Below are positions 1 to 9,098 of a stretch of DNA of 32,954 bases, one piece after another. Where the stretch lies: NCBI GenBank assembly GCA_017543905.1, contig JAFYFC010000032.1, positions 1-32,954 of the forward strand, written 5' to 3'. This DNA is from Clostridia bacterium. GTDB taxonomy: Bacteria; Bacillota; Clostridia; Christensenellales; Aristaeellaceae. The notes under the pieces were generated by a model, which was not told where the DNA came from, ran no database searches, and was given only the letters and a program-made list of their open reading frames with translations. Position 1 is the first letter of the stretch, and each line of letters starts with the position of its first letter. Both the position numbers and the translations under genes were made by a program.

Positions 1-27
1 GCTGACGACGGTCATTTGATCCGCGCG

Positions 28-76
28 CCCGAGGAGCCTTCGGTCGGGGCTCCGCCCCTCCCTTCGGCTCCTCGGG
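28..76. repeat. nested GC-rich hairpin
   Basis: An 11-bp perfect inverted repeat, CCCGAGGAGCC (28-38) and GGCTCCTCGGG (66-76), encloses a smaller hairpin GGGGC-TCC-GCCCC (46-58). No T-tract follows, so it is not a textbook terminator. It may be the end of a transcription unit left of the window or an intergenic palindromic element like the others in this window. Confidence 0.6.
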
Positions 77-185
77 GGATGGCTCTGCCAGTGCTGCTGT
101 GGTCCAGTAAATTCGGTCTCACATCATTGACAAATGAACAAAAATTGTTTAGCTTTATACGCGCGTTATTAAGAAAACTTTCCAC

Positions 186-214
186 TTGACGAACCTGCGC
201 ATTCGTGCAATAAT
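186..214 (+). promoter_or_regulatory. sigma-A promoter of the dprA operon
   Basis: TTGACG (186-191), a 17-bp spacer, and AATAAT (209-214) preceded by TG at 206-207, which gives an extended -10. The predicted start near 221 leaves a leader of about 25 nt before the dprA ATG. A weaker TTGACA (127-132) with TAGCTT (150-155), also 17 bp apart, lies upstream and could be a second start. Confidence 0.6.
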
Positions 215-244
215 ATTCTTGGAAAGGCGGATAACGGCGCTACT

Positions 245-1333
245 ATGGATTACACTGACAGCGAACGCTACTGGATATGGCTCAGCGCGCTCAAGGGCAT
301 GACCGCGCGCAGGTTTTACAGGATACTCACCGAGGCGGAGGACGCGGAAAACGTATACGCTGCCCCCGCCGAGTTCAGGCACCTGTTCGACGAAGCGCAG
401 TACAGGGAGCTGCTCGCCTCCGTAAGCGAGGGCGGCGCGGACAAGCTTATGGACGAGTTAGGCAGGCTCGGCATAAGCGCCGTCACGCGCCTCAGCGAAA
501 GCTACCCTGCGGAGCTCGAGCACATCTCCGATCCGCCCGTCACGCTGTTTATAAAGGGCAATGCGAGCCTTGCGCGCGAAAAGCTGTTTGCGATCGTCGG
601 AACGCGCAGGGCGACCTACGACGGGAAAAAATCCGCTTCGGAATTCAGTAAAGCGCTTGCCGAAAACGGCGCGGTGATAATCAGCGGGCTTGCGCGCGGC
701 ATAGACACCTGCGCGCACACTGCGTGTCTCGACGCAGGCGGCGTGACCTTCGCGGTCATGGGGAACGGGCTGGATACGGTATATCCGCCCGAGAACGCGC
801 ACCTCGCCGGGCGCATAATCGATAACGGCGGCGCGCTGATCAGCGAGCTGCCGCCCGGGTCTCCGCCCTCGCGCTATTCGTTCCCGCAAAGAAACCGCAT
901 AATCGCAGGCTTGAGCGCGGGCGTGCTCGTGGTGGAGGGCGACCGGAAAAGCGGCTCTCTGATCACCGCGAATCTCGCCCTTGAGGAAGGGCGTGAGGTC
1001 TTCGCGATACCCGGCTCCATATACAATCCGCTGGCCGAGGGGCCGAACCACCTGATCCAGAGCGGCGCGTACTGCGCTTTGTCGCCCTACGACATACTCG
1101 AATCGCTCAAATGGGGCGAGCGGCCCGTGAAAAAGCCAGGCCGCAAAAAGCCGCCCGAGCTCGACGCCGGCGAAGCCAAGGTATTCGAGTCGCTCAAAAA
1201 CGAGGCGCACACGTTCGACGAAATCGTAAATCTTACGGGATTTTCGGTTTCGGAGCTGAATTCATACTTGACAATGCTCGAATTAAGGGGAATAATAATA
1301 AAGCTGCCGGGAAACCTGTACCGTTTATCCTGA
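245..1333 (+). CDS. dprA: DNA-processing protein DprA/Smf
   Basis: DprA loads RecA onto incoming single-stranded DNA during natural transformation and protects that DNA in the cytoplasm. The 362-residue product has a helical N-terminal part, then the Rossmann-type DprA core with GTRRATYDGK, SGLARGIDTCAHTACL, the PQRNRIIAGLS block and EGDRKSGSLITANLALEEGR. A C-terminal winged-helix segment of about 60 residues follows. All core motifs are intact and the length is normal. The ATG at 245 has a poorly spaced AAGG-type ribosome site (223-230). The gene opens an operon with topA (15-nt gap), a pairing common in Firmicutes. Identification is secure; actual competence of the organism cannot be judged from this gene. 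Confidence 0.95.
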   Translation: MDYTDSERYWIWLSALKGMTARRFYRILTEAEDAENVYAAPAEFRHLFDEAQYRELLASVSEGGADKLMDELGRLGISAVTRLSESYPAELEHISDPPVTLFIKGNASLAREKLFAIVGTRRATYDGKKSASEFSKALAENGAVIISGLARGIDTCAHTACLDAGGVTFAVMGNGLDTVYPPENAHLAGRIIDNGGALISELPPGSPPSRYSFPQRNRIIAGLSAGVLVVEGDRKSGSLITANLALEEGREVFAIPGSIYNPLAEGPNHLIQSGAYCALSPYDILESLKWGERPVKKPGRKKPPELDAGEAKVFESLKNEAHTFDEIVNLTGFSVSELNSYLTMLELRGIIIKLPGNLYRLS

Positions 1334-1348
1334 CAACGGAGGAAACAA

Positions 1349-3448
1349 ATGAGTTCAAACACACTGGTAATAGTCGAGTCGCCCGCAAAGGCGCATACGA
1401 TAGGCAAATATCTGGGCAGCAGATACACCGTGATCGCCTCGCAGGGGCACGTGCGGGATCTGCCCAAAAGTCAGCTGGGCGTCGATACGGACAAGGATTT
1501 CGAGCCCAAGTACATCACTATACGCGGACGCGGCGACATCATATCCGCCATACGCAAGGACGCCAAAGCAGCGGGACGCATACTGCTCGCGACAGACCCT
1601 GACCGCGAGGGCGAGGCGATCTCGTGGCATCTTGCCGAAATGCTGGGCATCGATCCCGCGGAGAAATGCCGCATCGAGTTCAACGAAATAACCAAAGGCG
1701 CGGTCAAGGCGGCGGTCAAGGCACCGCGCGAAATAAACCTAAGGCTCGTGGACGCGCAGCAGGCGCGGCGCGTGCTGGACAGGCTCGTGGGCTACAAGAT
1801 TAGCCCCCTGCTTTGGATAAAGGTAAGAAAGGGCCTCTCCGCAGGACGCGTGCAGAGCGTCGCGACCGCTATGGTCTGCGAGCGCGAGCAGGAGATAAAC
1901 GAATTCACGCCCGAGGAATACTGGCTGATAGACGCTTCCTTCAAGGGCAAATCGTCGTTCCACGCCCGCTTTTACGGCCTGAACGGCGAAAAAACGGAGC
2001 TTAAAAGCGAAGCGGACGCGCGCGGCATAACCGACAGGTGCAAGGGCCTGAGCTTTACCGCCGTGAGCGTGACGCGCGGCGAACGCAAAAAATATCCCGC
2101 CGCGCCGTTTACCACGTCCTCCCTGCAGCAGGAGGCGTCCCGCAAGCTGAATTTCACCGCCTCGAAAACCATGCAGATCGCCCAGCAGCTTTACGAGGGC
2201 GTGGACGTGCAGGGCGTGGGCGCGATAGGTCTCATTTCGTATATCAGAACGGACTCCGTGCGCATATCCGACGAGGCGCTGTCGGCTGCGCGCACGCTGA
2301 TCGCGGAAAAATACGCGCCCGAATACCTGCCCGAAAGCCCGAACGTGTACAGAACCCGTTCCGGCGCGCAGGACGCGCACGAGGCGATACGCCCGACCGA
2401 CATGACTCTGACTCCGGACGCGGTCAAGTCCTCCCTCACGAACGACCAGTTTAAGCTCTACAAGCTGATTTACGCGCGCTTCATCGCCAGTCAGATGACC
2501 CCGCAGGTATTCGATACGCTGCAGGCCGACCTCGAGGCGGACGGCATACGCTTCCGCCACACGAGCCAGAAGCAGCGCTTCGCGGGCTTCGCCGCGGTCT
2601 ACGAGGAGGGCCGTGACGACAGCGAAGACGAGGCGGACAGCAGCATACCGAAAATCACGGAGGGCGAACAGATAAAGCTTACCGAAATGACCCCCTCGCA
2701 GCGCTTCACTCAGCCTCCCGCCCGCTACACCGAGGCGTCGCTGGTACGGGCGCTGGAGGAAAATGGCATTGGCAGGCCGTCCACTTACGCGCCCACGATC
2801 TCGACGATACTCCAGCGCGGCTATGTCGCGCGGGAAAACAAGCGCCTGTATCCGACCGAGCTGGGCAGCGTGGTAACCGACGTTATGACCCGCTCCTTCC
2901 CTGATATAGTGGACAAGCAGTTTACCGCCGACATGGAGACGCGCCTGGACGACATAGAGGCAGGCAAGCTCGATTGGCACGGCGTTATAAAGGAATTCTA
3001 CGGCCCGTTCGAAAAGGAGCTGGAGGCTGCCGAAGCCACGCTTGAAAAGGTGAAAATCGAGGACGAGGTCTCAGACGTGCCCTGCCCCAACTGCGGCAGC
3101 ATGCTCGTCTACAAGCGCGGACGCTACGGCCGCTTCCTCGCCTGTCCGCGCTTCCCGGAGTGCCGCTATACACAGGCGCTGCTCACCTACATCGAAGCGC
3201 CCTGCCCGAAATGCGGAGCGCGGCTTATAGAACGCATAAACAAGAAGGGCAGAAAGTTCTACGGCTGCGAAAAGTATCCGGAATGCGATTTCGTATCCTG
3301 GGACATGCCCGTCACCGATAAATGTCCCGTTTGCGGCGGTAGCATGGTGCTTAAATTCGGCAAAAACGGAATAAGGTTCCATCAGTGCACGAACGACGCC
3401 TGCCGCACGCGCGTCGAAGCGGGCGGCGGAGACGAGGATAATGGCTGA
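1349..3448 (+). CDS. topA: DNA topoisomerase I (type IA)
   Basis: The enzyme relaxes negative supercoils by nicking one strand through a 5'-phosphotyrosine. The 699-residue product starts with a Toprim domain (VIVESPAKA near residue 7, then ATDPDREGEA near 80 supplying acidic metal ligands). The active-site tyrosine is Tyr298 in LISYIRTDSVRIS. GRPSTYAPTI is the usual type IA motif. The C-terminus holds three four-cysteine zinc ribbons, CPNCG...CPRFPEC, CPKCG...CEKYPEC and CPVCG...CTNDAC. A good ribosome site (GGAGG) precedes the ATG. The 3' end overlaps trmFO by 8 nt, so the two are probably translationally coupled. Confidence 0.98.
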   Translation: MSSNTLVIVESPAKAHTIGKYLGSRYTVIASQGHVRDLPKSQLGVDTDKDFEPKYITIRGRGDIISAIRKDAKAAGRILLATDPDREGEAISWHLAEMLGIDPAEKCRIEFNEITKGAVKAAVKAPREINLRLVDAQQARRVLDRLVGYKISPLLWIKVRKGLSAGRVQSVATAMVCEREQEINEFTPEEYWLIDASFKGKSSFHARFYGLNGEKTELKSEADARGITDRCKGLSFTAVSVTRGERKKYPAAPFTTSSLQQEASRKLNFTASKTMQIAQQLYEGVDVQGVGAIGLISYIRTDSVRISDEALSAARTLIAEKYAPEYLPESPNVYRTRSGAQDAHEAIRPTDMTLTPDAVKSSLTNDQFKLYKLIYARFIASQMTPQVFDTLQADLEADGIRFRHTSQKQRFAGFAAVYEEGRDDSEDEADSSIPKITEGEQIKLTEMTPSQRFTQPPARYTEASLVRALEENGIGRPSTYAPTISTILQRGYVARENKRLYPTELGSVVTDVMTRSFPDIVDKQFTADMETRLDDIEAGKLDWHGVIKEFYGPFEKELEAAEATLEKVKIEDEVSDVPCPNCGSMLVYKRGRYGRFLACPRFPECRYTQALLTYIEAPCPKCGARLIERINKKGRKFYGCEKYPECDFVSWDMPVTDKCPVCGGSMVLKFGKNGIRFHQCTNDACRTRVEAGGGDEDNG

Positions 3449-4751
3449 TACCGTACGCGTGATAGGCGCGGGGCTTGCCGGCAGCGAAGCCGCCTGGCAG
3501 CTCGCAAAGCGCGGTATACGCGTTGAGCTTTACGAAATGAAGCCGTTTTGCTATTCCCCCGCGCATCAAAAAAGCGGCTTTGCCGAATTGGTATGCTCAA
3601 ACTCACTGAAAGCGGATTATCTCTCCAACGCGTCCGGGCTTCTGAAGGCGGAGATGCGTTTGTTCGGCAGCCTGATACTCGAAGCGGCGGACGCCGCCCG
3701 AATACCCGCAGGCGGCGCGCTCGCTGTGGACAGAGACGTATTTTCGGATTATGTCACCAAAATGCTGAGCGCTCACCCTCTGATCGAAATAAAGCGGGAA
3801 AGAGTCGACGAAATACCTGACGAGCCCGTGATAATCGCCACAGGGCCGCTCACGCACGAGGCGCTCTCGTCGCGCATAAAGGAACTGCCCGGCTTTTCCG
3901 CCCTGCATTTTTTCGACGCAGAAGCGCCCATAGTCACGCGCGATTCGCTGGATATGAGCAGGATTTTCGCCGCGTCGCGCTACGACAAGGGCGAAGGCGA
4001 TTACCTGAACTGCCCTATGAGCGAAGACGAGTACAACGCGTTTTACGACGCGCTCGTATCGGCGGAGACCGCAGAGGTGCACGATTTCGACAAAAACGCG
4101 GTATTCGAGGGCTGCATCGCCGTCGAAATACTCGCATCCCGCGGGCGTCAGACGCTCGCCTACGGCCCTTTAAAGCCTGTCGGGCTCGTCGATCCGCACA
4201 CAGGCAAGCGCCCCTACGCGGTAGTGCAGCTGCGGCGCGATAACCTGAGCGGAAGCCTGTACAATATCGTGGGCTTTCAGACGCGCCTCAAATTCGGCGA
4301 GCAGAAGCGCGTGTTTTCCATGATACCCGGGCTTGAAAACGCCGAATTCGCGCGCTACGGCGTGATGCACAGAAATACATATCTCAACAGCCCGGACGTG
4401 CTCGGCGCAAATTATCAGGTAAAGGGACGGCCGCTGTTCCGCTTCGCGGGACAGATGACGGGCGTCGAGGGCTATATGGAATCCGCAGCGAGCGGTCTCA
4501 CCTCCGGCGTCGCGCTGGCGCGGCGCCTGAAGGGGAAGCCCGAACCGGATTTCGGAAACAAAACGCTGCTGGGCGCGCTGGCAAGTCATGTGATGACGCC
4601 TGTCTCCGATTTTCAGCCCATGAACGCAAACTTCGGGCTTCTGCCGCCGCTTGAAAGCCGTATCCGCAGCAAAAAGGAACGTTACGAACAAACCGCAAAA
4701 CGCTCGCTGAGCGAGCTTGAAAACATAATACAAACCCAACAGCTTATTTAA
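3441..4751 (+). CDS. trmFO: methylenetetrahydrofolate-tRNA-(uracil-54-C5)-methyltransferase TrmFO
   Basis: TrmFO makes ribothymidine at position 54 of the tRNA T-loop, using 5,10-methylenetetrahydrofolate and FAD. The 436-residue product begins with the FAD-binding [14 protein letters not shown] motif and has [10 protein letters not shown] (residues about 50-60), the conserved cysteine region of the family. Later come [18 protein letters not shown] and [13 protein letters not shown], typical of the GidA-related flavoprotein fold. Length is normal. It is the folate-dependent Gram-positive enzyme, replacing the SAM-dependent TrmA of enterobacteria. The start overlaps the topA stop; hslV follows after 14 nt. 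Confidence 0.97.
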   Translation: MADTVRVIGAGLAGSEAAWQLAKRGIRVELYEMKPFCYSPAHQKSGFAELVCSNSLKADYLSNASGLLKAEMRLFGSLILEAADAARIPAGGALAVDRDVFSDYVTKMLSAHPLIEIKRERVDEIPDEPVIIATGPLTHEALSSRIKELPGFSALHFFDAEAPIVTRDSLDMSRIFAASRYDKGEGDYLNCPMSEDEYNAFYDALVSAETAEVHDFDKNAVFEGCIAVEILASRGRQTLAYGPLKPVGLVDPHTGKRPYAVVQLRRDNLSGSLYNIVGFQTRLKFGEQKRVFSMIPGLENAEFARYGVMHRNTYLNSPDVLGANYQVKGRPLFRFAGQMTGVEGYMESAASGLTSGVALARRLKGKPEPDFGNKTLLGALASHVMTPVSDFQPMNANFGLLPPLESRIRSKKERYEQTAKRSLSELENIIQTQQLI

Positions 4752-4765
4752 ACACGGAGGTCCAA

Positions 4766-5302
4766 ATGACTGAATTCAGGGGAACCACGATCTGCGCAGT
4801 CAAACGCGACGGCGTTACCGCCATCGCGGGAGACGGGCAGGTGACGATGGGCGAAAACGTAATAATGAAAAACACAGCCCGCAAGGTGCGGCGCATATAC
4901 AACGGAAACGTCGTGATAGGCTTCGCGGGCAGCGTGTCGGACGCGTTCGCGCTGAGCGAAAAATTCGAAGCGAGCCTTACGCAGTATTCAGGCAATCTCG
5001 AAAAAGCAGCCGTCGAGCTCGCGCAGGGCTGGCGCATGAACCGGGAAGCGCGCTCGCTCGAGGCGCTGCTTATCGCAGCGGACAAGGACACGCTGCTGCT
5101 CATATCCGGCACAGGCGAGGTGATCCTGCCCGACGAGGGCGTGCTCGCGATCGGCTCCGGAGGGAATTACGCTCTGGCCGCTGCGCGCGCGCTGGTCGAA
5201 AACACGCCTCTCACTGCTCCCGAAATCGCCGACAAGGCGTTGCACATCGCCGCCTCCATCTGCGTTTTCACTAACGACCATATAATCGTCGAGGTGGTAT
5301 GA
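4766..5302 (+). CDS. hslV: ATP-dependent protease peptidase subunit HslV (ClpQ)
   Basis: This is the proteolytic chamber of the HslUV protease, an N-terminal-nucleophile threonine peptidase acting in the cytoplasm. The translation begins MTEFRG followed by [10 protein letters not shown], so a six-residue propeptide must be removed to expose Thr7 as the nucleophile; the conserved lysine corresponds to Lys40, just before [11 protein letters not shown] and [10 protein letters not shown] are family blocks. The length of 178 residues is normal. The nucleophile is Thr, unlike the Ser of Bacillus subtilis CodW. The stop overlaps the hslU start, so the two subunits are co-translated. Confidence 0.97.
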   Translation: MTEFRGTTICAVKRDGVTAIAGDGQVTMGENVIMKNTARKVRRIYNGNVVIGFAGSVSDAFALSEKFEASLTQYSGNLEKAAVELAQGWRMNREARSLEALLIAADKDTLLLISGTGEVILPDEGVLAIGSGGNYALAAARALVENTPLTAPEIADKALHIAASICVFTNDHIIVEVV

Positions 5303-6669
5303 TGAACAGATTGACGCCCGCGCAGACAGTCAAAGAGCTGGACAAGTACATCGTAGGTCAGGACGACGCCAAAAAGGCCGTAGCGGTCGCGCTTAGAAAC
5401 CGTTACCGCCGTATGCAGCTGCCCGAGGACATACGTGAAGAGGTCACGCCCAAGAACATACTCATGGTCGGCCCCACCGGCGTTGGCAAAACGGAGATCG
5501 CGCGCCGGCTGGCAAAGCTCGTGGACGCGCCCTTCGTGAAGGTCGAGGCCACGAAATTCACAGAGGTCGGATATGTGGGACGCGACGTGGATTCCATAAT
5601 ACGCGACCTCGTCGAGGCCGGCATACGTCTGGTTAAGGAGCAGCAGACCGAGCAGGTGCACGACATGGCGGTGCAGGCTGCAAACAACCGCCTGGTGGAG
5701 CTCATGCTGCACCCGGTAAAGAAAAAGACAAATCCTATAGACATAATACTCGGAAACACACGCAAGGAGCCCGAGCTTCCCGCCGAGGAGAAGGAAAAGC
5801 TCTCCGTCAGGCGCGAGGATCTGCGCACGATGCTCGCCGAGGGCAAGCTTGAAAACGAGCTGGTCGAAATCGAGGTCGAGGAGCGTACGATAGGCGCGGA
5901 AATACCCGGTACCGACCTTAACATAAACGACATGATGGGCGGCATTATGCCCAGAAAAACCAAGCTGCGCCGGGTCACGGTAAGCGAAGCGCGAAGGATA
6001 CTGACCGCCGAGGAAGAGGACACGCTTATCGACATGGACAAGGTGTACACCGACGCGATCACCCGCGTGGAGCAGGACGGCATCGTGTTTATCGACGAAA
6101 TAGACAAGGTCGCGGGCAAGGGCTCCTCCGGTCACGGCCCCGACGTAAGCCGCGAGGGCGTGCAGAGAGACATACTGCCCATAGTGGAGGGCTGCACGGT
6201 AAGCACCAAGTACGGCCCCGTGCGCACGGATCACATACTGTTCATAGCGGCGGGCGCGTTCCACGTAAGCAAGGTAAGCGACCTTATACCTGAGCTGCAG
6301 GGACGCTTCCCTGTGCGCGTTGATCTTAAGCCGCTTTCGCGCGAGGATTACAAGCGCATACTCACGCAGCCCCACAATGCGCTGATTAAGCAGTACAAGG
6401 CGCTGCTCGCCGTGGACAGCGTGCATCTCGAGTTCGACGACAGCGCTCTGGAGCTCATAGCTGACTATGCGTTTACCACCAACGAGAACAACGAAAACAT
6501 AGGCGCGCGCAGGCTGCACACCGTGCTCGAGCATATACTTTCTGATATCGCTTTTAACGCCGGCGGCGGAGACGCGCCTGAAATCGACGTTCTCGTAAAT
6601 GCAGAATACATCAAAAAGCAGCTCGAGGGCACAGAAAAGTCCAATGATCTTACGCGCTTCATACTGTAA
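5299..6669 (+). CDS. hslU: ATP-dependent protease ATPase subunit HslU (ClpY)
   Basis: HslU is the AAA+ unfoldase that feeds substrates into HslV. The 456-residue product has [20 protein letters not shown] at the N-terminus, Walker A GPTGVGKT (residues 58-65), an acidic coiled inserted I-domain (about residues 130-230), Walker [11 protein letters not shown] and the conserved [20 protein letters not shown] segment. The C-terminus ends in TRFIL, the tail type that docks into HslV pockets in this family. Two consecutive ATG codons (5299 and 5302) are possible starts; both overlap the hslV stop. The operon appears to end here; no codY follows, in contrast to B. subtilis. Confidence 0.97.
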   Translation: MMNRLTPAQTVKELDKYIVGQDDAKKAVAVALRNRYRRMQLPEDIREEVTPKNILMVGPTGVGKTEIARRLAKLVDAPFVKVEATKFTEVGYVGRDVDSIIRDLVEAGIRLVKEQQTEQVHDMAVQAANNRLVELMLHPVKKKTNPIDIILGNTRKEPELPAEEKEKLSVRREDLRTMLAEGKLENELVEIEVEERTIGAEIPGTDLNINDMMGGIMPRKTKLRRVTVSEARRILTAEEEDTLIDMDKVYTDAITRVEQDGIVFIDEIDKVAGKGSSGHGPDVSREGVQRDILPIVEGCTVSTKYGPVRTDHILFIAAGAFHVSKVSDLIPELQGRFPVRVDLKPLSREDYKRILTQPHNALIKQYKALLAVDSVHLEFDDSALELIADYAFTTNENNENIGARRLHTVLEHILSDIAFNAGGGDAPEIDVLVNAEYIKKQLEGTEKSNDLTRFIL

Positions 6670-6673
6670 AAAT

Positions 6674-6693
6674 GCGGCTGCTTACGCAGCCGC
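6674..6693 (+). terminator. hairpin just after hslU, possible terminator
   Basis: Perfect 8-bp stem GCGGCTGC (6674-6681) and GCAGCCGC (6686-6693) with loop TTAC, 4 nt after the hslU stop. There is no U-tract, so termination here is uncertain; its position at the operon end supports a role in ending or stabilising the transcript. Confidence 0.45.
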
Positions 6694-6695
6694 GC

Positions 6696-6726
6696 GATTG
6701 AAATGAAGCTGCGCTTCATTTCAATC
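6696..6726. repeat. 14-bp perfect palindrome with 3-nt loop
   Basis: GATTGAAATGAAGC (6696-6709) and GCTTCATTTCAATC (6713-6726) around the loop TGC. It directly follows the post-hslU hairpin. The string GAAATGAAGCTG recurs at about 32430, suggesting dispersed intergenic sequence. Confidence 0.7.
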
Positions 6727-7252
6727 GGGTGGGGTTGCGTTGGTGATTAGTTGTTAGACGGCAAGACGTGAAGGTTTTGGATGGGCTGAGGCGGGTTTTG
6801 CAATTTTTGCTGAAATCTCTGCGGGGATTTCCGGGCGCAAGGCGCACCGCCTCAAATCGCAGATTTGAGCCGATGCGTCCCGCCGAAGGCGGGATTGATT
6901 TGCCAATGGCAAATCAACCTCAAATTGTAAGGAAGCGATTATTTGCTCCGGTCGTCTTCGCTGCGCTTCGCTCGACTTCGCAAAAATCGCGTCCTCGCGC
7001 CGTGCATGCCGCCGCTGCGGAATGAAGTTGGAGGAGCAAGCCCCTCCAAGCCACCCCTCGGGCTTGTGCGCTTCGCTGAAGCCCGCGGTTGCTTGTTTGG
7101 GTATAATGAGTGTGTTCTGAAACGGCAGGGGTTTGGCGGTTTTGCTCCTCGGAACGGCAAAGTCCGCCCTGCGGAATGAATTTTGGAGGGGCTTGCGACC
7201 CCTCCAAAGCTCCATCTGGGTTTTGTGCTTCTGCAATAACCGCTTTCGGGGA
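6727..7252. repeat. gene-free repeat-rich intergenic region
   Basis: No credible gene is present. The stretch holds three perfect short hairpins with 3-nt loops: CTCAAATC-GCA-GATTTGAG (6851-6869), TCCCGCC-GAA-GGCGGGA (6878-6894) and TTGATTTGCC-AAT-GGCAAATCAA (6895-6917). It also holds a degenerate direct repeat: a block at about 7016-7075 (GCGGAATGAAGTTGGAGG...) resembles one at about 7171-7236 (GCGGAATGAATTTTGGAGG...). Open frames on both strands here are low-complexity and lack convincing ribosome sites, so they are taken as artefacts of the repeats. Confidence 0.6.
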
Positions 7253-7271
7253 AAGGCCGTCAGGCGGCCTT
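7253..7271 (-). terminator. hairpin downstream of the C69 peptidase gene
   Basis: AAGGCCG (7253-7259) and CGGCCTT (7265-7271) with loop TCAGG, about 30 nt past the stop of the minus-strand peptidase gene. On the minus strand the stem ends in only TTT, so it is a weak candidate terminator. Confidence 0.45.
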
Positions 7272-7299
7272 AAATCGGTCTTTAAAGAATTCTTTTTGC

Positions 7300-8838
7300 T
7301 TAACCTATCAGATCGTTCGCTATGGCGATCATCGCCTCGTGAACTGCTTTGGCCTGAGCCGCGCTCCAGGAGGTGGCCGCCTCGGCGCTCAGATCCGCTG
7401 TATCAAGCGCAAAGAACGCAGCGTTCACGTCGGCCTGCAGGGCGTATACCTTTTCGTATACCGCGTTCACCGTCGCTTCGTCAAGACCGCCGTAGAGCAC
7501 GATATTGCTCACTACGTCGTTCGTCCAGTATACGGAATCTTTCCAGTTCTCCGGGATCACCATATAGCCCTCTACCGCGACGCGCTGGCCGTCCACACGC
7601 CTGTTCACAGTGGTCGGATAGTACGCGCCGACTTCAGGCGCTTCAGTCGTAAATTCGGCCTCCGGCGTGCTCAGCTTGTAGCATTCGTATACGTCTGTGG
7701 TCAGCATCGGATAGTACGGCACGTATACCGCCAGCGCATTGTCGTTCATAGCGACCCACTCGACCGTTTCGGTCGCGCCTTCGCCGGAAATCTGGAAGAT
7801 ATGCCCCTCGAGATTGCGCTGATAGCCGATGTTGGATATGTGATAAAAATTCTGCACGTCCTCGATGGACAGCTTTTCGGTGACCTCAAAGCCGTTGTAC
7901 ACATCTGTAATGCCGCCATTTGCGTCCACGTTGCTCAGTACGTAAGCGGTGTCCGTTTCCGCGCTGCAGCTGACTGCGCATACGTCAGCAAAATAAGCCT
8001 GTGCGTTCACCATGCGCGCGTTGGGCTGCGTGCCGCCGCAGTAGCTTGCCACGTAGTTAATCTGATTAAGCTCGGCGTCGCCCACGAAGCTGCCCGCCTG
8101 CTGCGCCGTGCTTATCAGCTTTTCCGAGCAGATCACGTTTTCGCCGTCCAGATCCACCAGACCGATCACCACCATGTTGGGCTGGGTCATAAGCAGCGTA
8201 TCTGAAAGCTTCAGTGCGATATACTGGTGTCCCGACACGTTTTCAATGTACCAAGCCTCCTGCGCGTCGGCGATAATTATGCCGCTGCCCGCGTTGGCGC
8301 CCGCGCCGTCGTATATCGATGCAAGCAGCTCGACGCCCTGCCTCGCGCTTGCCGCTTCGCTCAGAATCACGGTAACGATCTCCGCCTCTTCGATGCCCAG
8401 ATCCTCATACGGGTCTGCCGCCTCGATCGCCTCCATGCCATTGATCGTCTCAGTCGCCGTAATGGTTACGCCCATGCTGTTTGTGCCCGCCGCCTCGTAA
8501 GGAGTATGCGCGTGATCCTGACCGCAGTCCGGGCATACGTTGTCCACGCCCGCGCCGTTATCGTCCGAGAACGCGGTGTAGCCGTAGCTGTCATGGGTGA
8601 AGGTCCAGCTGAAGCCGTAGCAGCCGTTGTACAGCTCGCCTGCTTTGTGCTTGCCTTCTTCGGCGACATAAAAAAGCTTGTTCTGGCTGTTCGAATAGTC
8701 CTCGCTGCGCCCGAAGATCACGCTGCCGTCCGCAGATACGGCGCTGCCCACGTAAATCAGCGTGCACGCGTAAGCGGCGTTTGCAAACAGGCAAAACGCC
8801 AAACAAAAAGCTGCCGTCATAAGTAAGACCCGTTTCAT
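7300..8838 (-). CDS. secreted C69-family dipeptidase (PepD-like)
   Basis: A 512-residue N-terminal-nucleophile hydrolase of peptidase family C69. A signal peptide of about 24 residues (MKRVLLMTAAFCLAFCLFAN...AYA) ends exactly before Cys25 of CTLIYVGSAVSADGS. Signal cleavage would therefore expose the catalytic cysteine at the new N-terminus. The following SVIFGRSEDY and NSMGVTITATETI blocks are typical of C69. AYAC is not a lipobox, so export as a soluble or wall-associated enzyme is inferred. The likely job is trimming short peptides outside the membrane. It is a single-gene unit with a ribosome site (AAGGCAAGG) and its own promoter. Confidence 0.88.
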   Translation of the reverse strand: MKRVLLMTAAFCLAFCLFANAAYACTLIYVGSAVSADGSVIFGRSEDYSNSQNKLFYVAEEGKHKAGELYNGCYGFSWTFTHDSYGYTAFSDDNGAGVDNVCPDCGQDHAHTPYEAAGTNSMGVTITATETINGMEAIEAADPYEDLGIEEAEIVTVILSEAASARQGVELLASIYDGAGANAGSGIIIADAQEAWYIENVSGHQYIALKLSDTLLMTQPNMVVIGLVDLDGENVICSEKLISTAQQAGSFVGDAELNQINYVASYCGGTQPNARMVNAQAYFADVCAVSCSAETDTAYVLSNVDANGGITDVYNGFEVTEKLSIEDVQNFYHISNIGYQRNLEGHIFQISGEGATETVEWVAMNDNALAVYVPYYPMLTTDVYECYKLSTPEAEFTTEAPEVGAYYPTTVNRRVDGQRVAVEGYMVIPENWKDSVYWTNDVVSNIVLYGGLDEATVNAVYEKVYALQADVNAAFFALDTADLSAEAATSWSAAQAKAVHEAMIAIANDLIG

Positions 8839-8876
8839 AGATACATACCTTGCCTTTCAATTTTGATGACGGCTGG

Positions 8877-8905
8877 ATTATATGACCCACGGTGCATAAA
8901 GTCAA
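8877..8905 (-). promoter_or_regulatory. sigma-A promoter of the C69 peptidase gene
   Basis: On the minus strand, TTGACT (8905-8900), exactly 17 bp, then TATAAT (8882-8877). The predicted start lies about 30 nt upstream of the ATG. A near-consensus promoter implies strong basal expression. Confidence 0.85.
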
Positions 8906-9034
8906 GTATATTTATGCGGATTTAACTGTTTTTCCGTGTTAATATTCAGTATATGCAGTTTTTAGTGTATATTCATGCATAATCAATCATTCCGCCGCCC
9001 GATAAAAAACGCAGTATAAAATTTTTATTAGCTG

Positions 9035-9063
9035 TTTCATTTCGGTGACTTTTCTGTTATAAT
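9035..9063 (+). promoter_or_regulatory. extended -10 promoter of cdaA
   Basis: TTTCAT (9035-9040), a 17-bp spacer, and TATAAT (9058-9063) with TG at 9055-9056. The predicted start near 9070 gives a leader of about 30 nt containing AGGACGGAG before the cdaA ATG. Confidence 0.75.
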
Positions 9064-9098
9064 GGTATATGAAATAGCAGGAAGGACGGAGCGCGGAA

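Noticed and set aside
1739..2980. Long minus-strand open frame (413 codons) inside topA
   Set aside because: It is the antisense shadow of a certain gene in GC-rich sequence, with Arg/Ala/Val/His-rich composition and no family pattern.
5167..6534. Minus-strand open frame of 455 codons opposite hslU
   Set aside because: Shadow of hslU; composition is rich in Tyr, His, Val and Arg as expected from antisense reading of this codon usage.
7102..7107. TATAAT that could be a promoter in the intergenic repeat region
   Set aside because: No -35-like hexamer lies 16-18 bp upstream and no gene follows on the + strand.
6754..7236. Minus-strand open frame of 160 codons and overlapping frames in the repeat region
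   Set aside because: The translated text is low-complexity, follows the degenerate DNA repeats, and has no convincing ribosome site or domain.
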